A program made the translations under genes and the position numbers. The notes below the pieces were generated by a model. It did no database searches. It saw only the letters and a program-made list of their open reading frames with translations, and was not told where the DNA came from. Shown here in pieces: positions 11,614 through 21,121 of a stretch of DNA of 64,000 nucleotides. Origin of the DNA: Acanthacorydalis orientalis (lineage: Eukaryota > Arthropoda > Insecta > Megaloptera > Corydalidae); the NCBI GenBank assembly GCA_034766995.1, contig CM068313.1:53927275-53991274 (forward strand), given 5' to 3'. Each line of letters starts with the position of its first letter. The first letter of the stretch is position 1.

Positions 11614-13478
11614 GGGGAGACCGGGGATAAGAGAACCTTTGATTTTTAACCCACGTAAAAATTTTTTATGAACTCGCCTTTTTTACTGTGGATTACTATT
11701 AATGTCCTCACGTGATCAACGGAGTTTAGTAGAGTTCGGTGTAACGGTTCCGGTTTTATTATGCTTTGAGTGTTTCAGCAGTGCAGAAGTGAATTTTTGT
11801 TCTCTTGCAAATTTTTAATTATTTACAACTGTTTTTTGTAAAAAATTATGAACGTAAGTGGTTATGAAATTTAAAGGCTACCTGAACAAGTTATTATTTC
11901 TGGTTTTTGTCATATTTAGGATATTCATATTTTGTTTATAATTAAAGTTGAAATGTGCATGCGGAGCTAAATGAACCTCATGCGACCAGGGCTAAGTGAA
12001 CATGATCTGAATTTTTCTTTAATTTTTTTAACTTATTTTTTCTATAACTTGAGTATCTGAAGCAATGAAACGATACGAACTTCGGCCTCTCCATGAAAAA
12101 GATGCGAACTTCAGCGTATGACTACGTTATGAAATTGAATTTATCAGTTCCAGTGTCTTGGAAAGAAGCGTGCATGAACAGTGAAGATTGATTAACAGCA
12201 TTTCTCAATAAGTTTAAAACAGTACCTATACGGAAGCTGAAAGATACCAGTTTGGCACGTGCCGTGAGCTTCAACAGGACAAATTTTAACCGATTCTTTG
12301 ACATGTTGAAAAAAGTACAGGACAAGTACCATTTTCTGCCTCACTGTATATGGAATATGGACGAAATAGATGTCACAACAGTGCACACACCAATCATAAT
12401 CGTGGCTCGTCGAGCTAGGTCTACTGAGGCAAATAAAATTGTCTACCGAGCAGGTCTAGCAGCTTAAGTATGTCGTCATAGCAGAATTCAACGTGGACGA
12501 ATTAGATGAAGTCGACTTACAGGGTGTGAAGATTATTTAAGCCCTGTCTGACACCACCGAATTCGACTCAGCCTGGACTGATCCCGTTGACTTGGTCTCT
12601 AACGAGTCAGTCACAGCTGAGCTTGGCATCGCCGAGTCTGTTCCCACGACTATTGGAACACCTGTTCCCTCTTTAGAGAACACAGCGGATGTTAAATTGA
12701 CGCTCGCAAGCCGGTCCGAGAAAGCAGACTCATAGAGAACTTAAGCAGCGAACAAGCGCCGTTCTCACGGACTCATCTGTTATGAAGGGACTGGCAGTAG
12801 ATTAGAAGAGGGCTAAAAAATAAAAAAAGGAGCTCCGATGAAAATAGTTTTGGAAACACACACCGGAAGTGGTTTCTAGGAAGAGAGAACGACTGAAAAA
12901 AACAGTAATTTACAGTTATCTGATTCTAAGTTCCTTTTTCATGCCTTAATTTGGAAAAAAAGTTCCATACAATACATGTAGGTTATGGAAGAAGGGCTAA
13001 ATTAAATGTATTAAATATTTTTCATTATAAAAAAGCTTCAATTTTAACCAATTTTTAATATAGGTGTTCACTTAGTCCTGGGAGGAGATGAAGAGAAGAA
13101 CAACTTAAACTGGAGATTAATAACAATCCGAACGAAGCAATTACGAGATGAGCAACTACAACTGATGCATGATAACAACTCATACATACTACAACTCATG
13201 ATAAAAACGTTTTATTTTTAACCAATTTTTAATACACGGATTAACTTAGCCCGGGGGTGGTTCACTTAGCTACGGAAATTTTGGACATGTCAAATTTTGC
13301 ATGTTTTCACTTTTTTCTTAAAAAACGAAAAAAATACAAAATTAATATTAAAACTGGCTACATATTTTTGTAGATAAGTGTTTGACCTTTGCAATAGCAC
13401 AGTTTATTTTAAGAAATACATTAATTTTGTTAATGAAAAACAATTTAAAAAAACGATTCACATAACCCTGGTCTCCCT
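11614..13478 (+). mobile_element. pogo/Tigger-type DNA transposon, internally deleted
   Basis: About 1.87 kb between TA dinucleotides. Terminal inverted repeats: GGGGAGACCGGGGATAAG at the left, and the right end reads AGGGAGACCAGGGTTA on the minus strand. Subterminal copies of a CACTTAGCCC-like motif occur at about 11987 (inverted), 13071, 13243 and 13261. The interior carries a pogo-superfamily transposase relic (separate entry). The short length and the missing second half of the catalytic domain show internal deletion. Confidence 0.75.
12122..12950 (+). pseudogene. pogo/Tigger (DDE_1) transposase fragment
   Basis: From about 12150 the plus strand reads VSWKEACMNSEDWL.AFLNKF, then after a frame change SLARAVSFNRTNFNRFF and, at 12345-12375, IWNMDEIDVTTVH, which is the first catalytic Asp block of CENP-B/Tigger/pogo transposases. 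An open 71-codon frame spans 12252-12467. The frame then stops, and a Ser/Thr/Glu-rich tail follows that resembles the linker after the catalytic core, so the DD blocks 2 and 3 are deleted. N-terminal DNA-binding domains are not recognisable. Non-functional. Confidence 0.7.
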
Positions 13479-13485
13479 TATATAC

Positions 13486-13492
<7 letters not shown>

Positions 13493-13550
<58 letters not shown>
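13493..13550. repeat. (TA)n microsatellite
   Basis: About 29 TA units starting 15 bp beyond the right end of the pogo element, so the array probably grew from the element's TA-rich target. Confidence 0.95.
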
Positions 13551-14875
13551 CTCACGATATAGTTCAATAAATTTGTATATAGATTCAAGATGCATAATGA
13601 ATAGAAAACTTTGTAAAGACATATGGTACCGATGTTTCATTAACGTCATTCCGACTATTTTACATTTCTCTCATTGTGAAAATTAAGGAGGTATGTGAGG
13701 AAGTAAAGTTTTAATAAATTGACGAAGGTTTTTAATTATATTCTTTATTTTACTCTCCAGCTATTTGTAAAATATTAAATTGATTTTCTGTGCCATTTAA
13801 GCTAAATCATAATTTCAATTTTTTTACACGTTCTCTTCGGAAAAAATGTCAGATTGTCTGATACAATAATAAAAAAAAGATTGTAAAAGAAAAATTGAGA
13901 ATTTTGCCAAATTTTGTGTATGTGTAATTTAGAGACAGAAGAAAATTTGTGTAAAATTTCATTAAAATTTCATTAATATTACATTTTGTTAAGATTTTAG
14001 TTTGAGAGCAATTAATTATGATTAATTAATACGATTTATCTCTTTAACTCATTGTACTTTTTTTACACTTTGTACTTTTTTATTAAACAACTTAAAAATT
14101 TTTTATTTCTTGAACCCGATGTAATACTATGTGTAAACTCGTGCGGTTGTGTACATATAAAATCTCCATTTTTTTTCTCGAGAAAAAACATTACCTGCTG
14201 CGCATGAAAGCCGAATGTAAAGGTTTCCTAGCAATAATTATGATATAGGATGAAACCTGAGTCCACTACCATCAGCTAAGAGAGCGAGACGTTTAAGTGG
14301 AACCAAGAATGGAATCAGATAGATCATGACTGGCTCTGTACCCGATCAAAAGACATTTTATTCAAGAAGAGTCCCATACATTATTTCATAAAACGTTGGA
14401 TAATAATGCAAGTAACACGTGAATTTTTTTATTATACAGGAATATGAAAAATGAATTGATTTGAGTCCTAAATTTTATTTCCTAATATCTTGATAAATAG
14501 AACACATACCCCTTGATAATTTTAACAGAGAATTATTTTATGTCTATTTACTTAATTATATTTTAATGCAAATATAATATAAACAAAATACCTTGGATTA
14601 CATTAATTCATAAATTTGTACAAAACCTAAAATTATACTCACAAAAAACTACAAAAATATTTGTTTTAGATCATAATTCAATCAAAAAATAAGTCCGGAT
14701 CTGAATGGGGTTATTGGCATATAAAAATAGTTATTGGCAGAATTTCAATAACTATAAATACTTTTTCTAACCAAAACTCACTTCTAAACTCCTATGCTTG
14801 AAATATATTTAACGATGATTTGTGTATTAATATAGGGAAAAAGAACCTATATTAATCAAATTTGAGATTGAAATT
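13551..14875. other. palindrome spacer, right part
   Basis: Unique AT-rich sequence. A slightly GC-richer patch lies at 14195-14345. No gene or transposon end recognised. Confidence 0.35.
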
Positions 14876-15845
14876 ATCACAAGTGATCAATATCATCCAA
14901 TTAATACTGTTAACCTAAAAAATATCTGAAACAAATAACTTTTTGTGGATGAAAATGAGATTAAATATACATTATTAGTAGATTTTGTGAAAATTTTCAA
15001 TAAAATTGCAATTTTCAAACATTCGCACAAAACTTTCGCTTTTATTTTGACAGTTTAAAACAGGAACTTTCATTAATAACAAAATAGATGTTTTTCTTCA
15101 AACTATTAGAATAGACCACGACATATTATAAATTTTAGGTTAATGAATATATGTCAATAACTGTCTCTATGTCGACAATACGAGGTTCAGTCAGAAAATA
15201 TCCAAAATGCGTGCACGAATTGTAAATGAAGGGAAAAAATAGTGCTATGATATGACGTTCCCATTAGTTGAGAGTAGATTTTCGTTGATTTTGTATCAAA
15301 AATTCAATTCTGTTGAGAATTATAGTGTTTTTCTTAATTGACTTTTTTACTCCGGTGATTTTTCAGAATGAGTTAATTGAAATTTTGTCTTAAAGCTGGA
15401 AAGACGGCAACAGAATTACTTTGACTTTTGGGAACAACCTTTGAAGAAGATGCTATTACATGGAAACAAACCGTCAGTCATCACAATGAAAAATATAGAG
15501 TCCTTAAAAATTTTATTAATTTTTCATCTTAAAACTTTGACTGCCACGCAACTTTTATAGATTTTTCCCTCAGGCTATAATAGAATTTTCATTATTCTAA
15601 GTATGTTATGATAAAGTATTAAGTAATATGATTAAATAAGATCATATCCTTATCAATAGTGCGTCTGTCTCGCTGGTGGGCACGGGTGACCACCATTGCT
15701 CTGCTATTCACTCGGTTACTCTTGATAAACTGTTTTTCGAAATCTACCGCACGAGAACAAAAAAAAATGAATATTTGTGATGTTAACCCATTATACACAC
15801 CTCGATAAATATAATAGCAACTGTAACAAATTAAATTTCATTTGT
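14876..15845 (-). repeat. inner right arm of 10 kb palindrome
   Basis: Reverse complement of 10015-10985. The inner edge is at ACAAGTGATCAATATC (14879), matching GATATTTATCACTTGT (10969). See finding. Confidence 0.8.
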
Positions 15846-15944
15846 TTTGATAAATGTATCTGTATCAATAAGTAAGTCGTTTCGAACAGAAGGAAGTTAG
15901 CAAAGATTTCATATTATTAGTAAAGTAATTACATAATACAAAGA

Positions 15945-16030
15945 TATAACATCGACTTTTATTTCATTATTAATTTCACTACAAATTGGACTATTAAATC
16001 AAAGATCAAAAAGATGCAAATAACAGCATT
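15945..16030 (+). mobile_element. marB fragment
   Basis: CGACTTTTATTTCATTATTA followed by TTTCACTACAAATTGGACTA and then AAAGATGCAAATAAC closely follows the start-codon region of marB copies 4 and 5 (58135-58205). Only ~80 bp is kept, with no ends. It is absent from the left palindrome arm. Confidence 0.55.
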
Positions 16031-16059
16031 ATTTTGTTCAGGATTAATCTGTTCAGAAG

Positions 16060-16165
16060 TTTTGATTTTTATGATTTAAGAAACTAATACAGGTTAATAT
16101 TCTGTCCGATCATTTTTTTACGGATAAGAGATGCGGTACCTAAATGCCACACTTGTTGACTTATG
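16060..16165 (-). repeat. duplicated marH segment
   Basis: About 100 bp (TGATTTAAGAAACTAATACA and onward) repeated directly at 16606-16715. Both match one single place in the left-arm marH (about 7520-7620), so part of marH was duplicated in the right arm only. Confidence 0.7.
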
Positions 16166-17163
16166 TTGTGTGACACTTGTGACAATATGTTGAAAAGAAC
16201 GAAATGAATAATAATTGGATACAGTGGATATCTGGATTTTATGTGAGAGATATTCAATTAGTTTGCGTCGCTTTTCCGGTGCTGCATACTGTTTGTCACT
16301 GTCATAATGCATTATTATTTCTTCAACGCTTGATGAAATGTTCACGATTTTCTTTAAGTTTTTCATTTAATGTTTCTAGTTGTTGACAGTGAAGCTCTGA
16401 ATTAACAGTCTGGATTTAATTTAAAATTTGATAGTAAACAATACGTTTTATATCCCACCAGACAAAGCAACTTTTTTTAGATAGATTCCAGTCCTTGGTA
16501 TTAGGTTCAAACGCACCTCTGTGCCTAGCCACTGTTTTTTCTTTTCATCATTTTTTATATAATCTCCATTTTTCATCTCCAGTTATTAATCTGTTCAAAA
16601 AAATTGTTCGATTTTTATGATTTAAGAAACTAATACAGGTTAATACTCTGTCCGATCATTTCTAGCGGATAAAAGACACGATACCCAATGGCACATTTGT
16701 TGACTTTTTCGAATTTGTACAAATGTTTGAGCACTGTTGATTGAAAGACATCCACCTTTCCTACTTACTCACGTGTCGGAACTATTTGAATTAACATCCA
16801 CTAAGATGTCGAGACAATCCTCCGAATATGTCCTCTACTGTACGTATTTTTAGTATCTTTTATATCTATAATTACATTGCTGGTTTCTTAAATTTGTACA
16901 ATATTTTATGTTTTAATTATACCCAGTCATGTGTCATTGAAAACTTGTTATTTGATCTTCAAAACTAAAATAACTAAAAAAATCCTAACTGCAGCGTATT
17001 TATAGCATAATTTATCGAAAAATGCATGCACTATTAAAAATGTAAACGAGAAGTTATTTATAATTAATCGTCAAAAATAGAACTGGAAAAAAACGAAATA
17101 ACTTATGACCCAACCTATTACTTATTAGATATTGAAACTTTAAATATTAAAAGTGTAACAGCA
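16166..17163 (-). pseudogene. outer right arm of palindrome with second marH copy
   Basis: Reverse complement of 6971-8049. The marH terminal repeat reads AACTTATGACCCAACC at 17099-17114. Minus-strand transposase pieces: a degraded GDEKW region near 16575, the WWDI region near 16455, and a frame at 16118-16366 with HYDSDKQYAAPEKRR, a ruined second-Asp (HDNARPH) block, then NYYSFRSF. The marI insertion of the left arm is missing here, so marI entered after the duplication. Confidence 0.75.
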
Positions 17164-17176
17164 AAAGCAAAGTATT

Positions 17177-17437
17177 ATGAGGAAAAAACAAAAATTTGAT
17201 GTTGATGACGAAGAAAATGAAAGTGAAAGTAAATTCTTAAGTGATAAAAGTATTAGAAATGAAGAAAGAAAGAAATTTATTAGGAGATCTCGAAAACGTG
17301 TAAAACGACTAGTTAGTTCGAAGAGTGAAGAAATTGGCAATATTTCAATTGATATTTCTTTATCAGAACAAAATACAGATGATTGGCAGTGGCAAGGTTG
17401 TGAAAATGAACGAGAAGTATGGCCTGGTTTACATTAG
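17177..17437 (+). CDS. charged small ORF interrupted by MITE-M
   Basis: An 86-codon frame whose last codons are inside a MITE-M insertion. Residues 1-60 are highly charged: an acidic DVDDEENESESK stretch, then basic RSRKRVKRL, then DDWQWQGCENE. If MITE-M and one TAT duplicate are removed in thought, the frame continues nine codons past the break (EVCDNKETV) to TGA. The composition recalls the acidic N-terminal segment of piggyBac-like transposases, but no catalytic domain follows. It starts 14 bp outside the palindrome arm. Most likely a transposon-derived relic. Host origin is possible. Confidence 0.35.
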   Translation: MRKKQKFDVDDEENESESKFLSDKSIRNEERKKFIRRSRKRVKRLVSSKSEEIGNISIDISLSEQNTDDWQWQGCENEREVWPGLH

Positions 17438-17838
17438 TATAGTAAGTAGTATAGTACGGTGGTAGAGTGCATACTACCCCCCTTACTAGCATAATGTAAA
17501 CACTTTGGGATAGTGAAACTAAAGTACTAAAGTTAGTAGCGAGTAGAGTGGATAGCACATGTAGAATAGTACAGTCTACTAACCTCTTCCCTCACTATAA
17601 ATTTGCTGCAATTATTGAAGTAGAGCCGAGTAGTCAAGCACGAAATGCGTATTTTCAAGTTTTATTTTTATTTATGAAGGTTGGTGGTTGGTTCTTTTAA
17701 ACTTGAAACTAATCTCTTTTCTACCAAACCACTAGCTTTGTGTAAACGGACCAAACTGTAAATGCTGGTAGAGTGGACTTTAAGAGAAAAAGTAGGCTAG
17801 TATACTCTAACGCTTACTGTCCCAATGTAAACCAGCCC
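17421..17838 (+). mobile_element. MITE-M copy 1
   Basis: 418 bp flanked by TAT on both sides (17418-17420, 17839-17841). Inverted ends GGCCTGGTTTACATTA and CCCAATGTAAACCAGCCC. Interior is non-coding and rich in TAGTA-type repeats. The 3-bp TWA-like duplication points to the PIF/Harbinger superfamily (inference). It interrupts the small ORF that starts at 17177. Confidence 0.75.
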
Positions 17839-19006
17839 TATGTGATAATAAAGAGACAGTATGAATAAATTCGTTAGACCTGCATAGACTAGGACAAAAT
17901 GCTTCAGTTTAAGATGTATTCTTTTATAAATGTATTTTGTTGTAAAAAAAATTGTGTAATACTTTTCGTAATTCCTTTCAATTTAAATAGCCTTTTTGTA
18001 TACACTACTTTTTTTAAAAAAATACAAGCACAAGGGGTTAATAAAATAAATTGTTTGTATCTGTCAGATCAACCGCAACTTCCGCATGATCAAATGTTCG
18101 AAATCGTTACTTGTATTTATCTATGATTTGTTTTGTTATAATCGCAATACTCTCGATTTGAAAAATGATCATGATTTTCAATAATATTTTCGGCATATTT
18201 GATGTAATATACAAAAGCCTGAATCCCCATGTTTTTCTTTTTGTCTATATGCGTTTGTTAATGACACTAAACGTGTTTGTTTGCTATTATAAATTCGTGT
18301 ATTCTTACTTGTTGCCAGTGTGATTTTGGCACGTGCATCACATGCAACGAGAAATCCGTGAGACTCGATATTAATGAACAATTTGTTCTTAAATACGTAA
18401 AACTAATTCGATCCGCATTTCAACTACCGAAATGTAGAATGAGATCACAACATCGATTGTTTTTACATTCCTGATTTTTGTTTGTCGCGCGCGATCTTGT
18501 GAAATAGTGTCACGGTTAAATGAAACGATACGCGTTTTTCGGACACCGAGGATGACCGTCTGCCAAATACCACAGTCCCGGTGTGCCGTACGAGAAACGA
18601 AGGGAACGAAACGTTCGAGACAGAAACGCTACGTCGATATATAATAATGATGGACTCAGTTTCGTCGTTGTCTTATTATTGACTTCATGACAAACAAGAA
18701 AGGACTTTCGCGTGACATCATACATCTTTGAAATTCTTTTATTTTTATTCGCGTTCTGTTATAAATTCGTACGCGTTTGCTCGTGTACACAGCACGAACA
18801 GAAACAGTCGTATGTTTTGTCGTCGTTCAATGTGACGTCACTAAATTTAAAATTAACTTCGGTCGAAGACTGATAACTGTTAAAAAATATTGCTTATCAT
18901 AATGTTTCATTATAAATATAATACATAGATTAAATGTTAATTATCTATTTGTTTCTTTTATGCATATATCTCTATCTCTATCAGTATATATATATATATA
19001 TATAGA
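17839..19006. other. unique region with GC-richer block
   Basis: 17840-18480 is AT-rich with short unidentified frames. 18480-18840 is clearly GC-richer and has restriction-like CG-rich words (CGCGCGCGATC, TACGTCGAT), which in an AT-rich insect genome may mark a promoter or exon. A 69-codon minus frame (18516-18725) has no known domain. Confidence 0.3.
18833..18840. promoter_or_regulatory. CRE-like palindrome TGACGTCA
   Basis: A perfect 8-bp cAMP-response-element consensus inside the GC-richer block. A single 8-mer can be chance, and no core promoter is evident beside it. Confidence 0.2.
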
Positions 19007-19008
19007 TA

Positions 19009-19087
19009 TTAGGTCGGCAGAAAAAAATTGCTGTCTATGACCTTCACATTCATGTACATTACAGCCATTATTTTCCTACCGACCTAA
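19009..19087 (+). mobile_element. 79-bp marB mini-MITE
   Basis: Almost nothing but two marB terminal repeats: TTAGGTCGGCAG at the left and CCTACCGACCTAA at the right, with TTGCTGTCTATGAC-like sequence inside, between TA duplicates. No transposase sequence remains. Size and structure parallel human MADE1, the 80-bp derivative of Hsmar1 (family knowledge). Confidence 0.8.
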
Positions 19088-19121
19088 TATATATGTTGTT
19101 GGCAAAGTCTGACAATTACGA

Positions 19122-19485
19122 AAAGTCCGACTTTGCCTAGGAAAACTGTGATTCTCCCAGCCGCCGTCAGTCAAAGTCCGACTTTGCCTAGGTAAAGTGC
19201 AGTTCGCCCGATCGGCCTCAGTGAAAGTCCGAGATAGAATCCTTCCTCCGGGCTATATACCTACGATCGTTCACCCACACCTTTCCCTTTACCCACATCC
19301 TTCCCTTCACCCACATATTCAGTTTCACCCACACCTACCCACACTTTCACCCACACCTACACACATTTTCATCCTCACTCTTTTTTAATACGACCGAACA
19401 TAGGTATACAGTCCAGAGTAGAGGTTCTGCTTCGAACTTTCATGAAGACGGTCGGGCGAGTCGCACTTTGCCTAGGCAAAGTCGG
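19122..19485. repeat. repeat Q: 51-bp tandem units and a palindromic core
   Basis: Two 51-bp units (19122-19172, 19173-19223) and the start of a third share AAAGTCCGACTTTGCCTAGG. A further copy of the core at 19464-19485 contains the perfect palindrome ACTTTGCCTAGGCAAAGT. Between them lies a C-rich CCCACACC-type microsatellite (19262-19378). The block is far more GC-rich than its surroundings. No known family comes to mind. Confidence 0.7.
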
Positions 19486-19493
19486 CAAACATA

Positions 19494-19527
19494 TATATAT
19501 ATATATATATATGAGCCGCTCATTTTT

Positions 19528-19560
<33 letters not shown>
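19494..19560. repeat. two short (TA)n arrays
   Basis: TA arrays at 19494-19513 and 19531-19560 separated by an AGCCGCTCATTTT phrase that recurs just after the second array (19569), so the unit array-plus-phrase is duplicated. Confidence 0.9.
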
Positions 19561-19565
<5 letters not shown>

Positions 19566-19733
19566 TAGCCGCTCATTTTCCAAATCAATTAAATTTACAA
19601 AACAAAAAGTAGAGAAATTGATGAAGCAACATACATTCTCTTTAAAATGTTCTTTAAAATTTAAATTCAAATAAACAATACGGAATTGATTATTACAGAC
19701 GTAGCTTTTATCTAACGCCATATATTATGTGGG

Positions 19734-20225
19734 TGCAAAAATAGTTGCGGTTTTTATGTATCGAGTATAAATACTCATCAGTTAAAAAAATGTTATTAAT
19801 CAAAATAAAGATCATTATCCTACACACATTTCTCACGACGGGAAACGAGGCTGGATACTTTTGCGTACTTTATGTTGTACGTTGAATTGAAAATGTTTAT
19901 TGAAGTGAAGCTTCTTAAAATATGGTAGTGCAAGTTCGCCTCATAGAAATTAAAGTGGAACTGAAGTCGATAGCGCAACTATTGATAGAATTGATAAGAT
20001 TGATGATTGAAAAGATTGATAGAATAACGACCGTTAATTTTACTATTTGGTTTCATTTTCTAGCCGTGCTGTTGCTGAACCATGAGTCGTATTGAGAAGG
20101 AGGAGGAGAGGGTAGCATGAACTGTGCGTATTGGTCACTCTACTCTTATCAACCGTTGAGTCAGTGGAGTGAGGCTATCGCGTTTCACATTTTGTTTCAT
20201 TGATAGTTAACTACTACTACTCTTA
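19734..20225. other. possible marB-type solo end plus unidentified sequence
   Basis: GGGTGCAAAAATAGTTGCGG at 19741 resembles the cecropia/Hsmar1 terminal repeat, but no right end or transposase follows. The remainder to 20225 is unique. A TTGATAGAAT/AGATTGAT cluster lies at 19980-20030. Confidence 0.35.
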
Positions 20226-20476
20226 GTCCTGGTTTACATTAGGATAGTAAGTGGTACAGTACGGTGGTAGAATGCGTACTATCTCATTTCTATAGTATAA
20301 TGTAAACACTTTGGGATAGTGAAAATAGAGTACTAAAGCTAGTAGCGAGTAGAGTAGAGTGAATGGAACATATGAATTAGTACACTTTACTATCCTCTTC
20401 TCTCACCACAGTAGAGGTCTAGAGAAAAAGTGGGCTAGTTTACTCTGCCGCTTACTATCCTAATGTAAACCAGCCC
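20226..20476 (+). mobile_element. MITE-M copy 2 (short form)
   Basis: 251 bp with TTA on both sides (20223-20225, 20477-20479). Ends GTCCTGGTTTACATTAGG and CCTAATGTAAACCAGCCC. It lacks about 160 bp of the interior present in copies 1 and 3. Confidence 0.8.
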
Positions 20477-20479
20477 TTA

Positions 20480-20891
20480 TGCCTGATCTATATTAGGATA
20501 CTAGAGAGTAGAGTACGGTGGTAGAGTGTGTACTATCCTGTTACTAGCATAATGTAAACACTTTGGGATAGTGAAAGTAGAGTACTAAAGATAGTAGGGT
20601 GTAGGTAGAGTGACTAGCACATGTGGAATAGTACAGTATACCTAGCCTCTTCTTGTACCACAAATTTACCGCAATTATTAGAGTCGAGTAGGCGAGCGTG
20701 AAATATGTATTTAAAAGTTTTGTTTTTATTTACGGAGTTTCGTGTTTGGTTCTTTTAAATTTGAAACTAAAATCTTCTGTATCAAACCACTAACTTTGTG
20801 TAAACGGACCAAACTGTAAGTGCTAGTAGAGGTCTAGAGAAAAATCAAGCTAGTATACTCTACCACCCACTATCCTAATGTAAATCAGCCC
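20480..20891 (+). mobile_element. MITE-M copy 3
   Basis: 412 bp with TTA at both ends (20477-20479 shared with copy 2, and 20892-20894). Ends TGCCTGATCTATATTAGG and CCTAATGTAAATCAGCCC. Interior matches copy 1 at full length. Confidence 0.8.
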
Positions 20892-20894
20892 TTA

Positions 20895-21121
20895 GAGTGA
20901 GTTTAGCACGTTTTAGGTTCTAAATTCAAAATTGAAAATTAACAACAATTCATCAGTATCAACCATGAAATCTGGGACTACGATTGACAGTATTTTCTGG
21001 ATATTTAAATGATTTGCAATCAGTAATTTGTGTCCTATTTCAGCTATCAAAAACTGATAGTAATATTTTTATTTCAATTATGAAGAAATGAACGCTGCTC
21101 GATAGAAACGATTTGTTGTTA
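20895..21121. other. short unique stretch
   Basis: No feature seen between MITE-M copy 3 and marL. Confidence 0.4.

Noticed and set aside
15722..15760. Possible gene in the inner palindrome arms
   Set aside because: Neither arm has an open frame longer than chance and the two arms do not share a frame.
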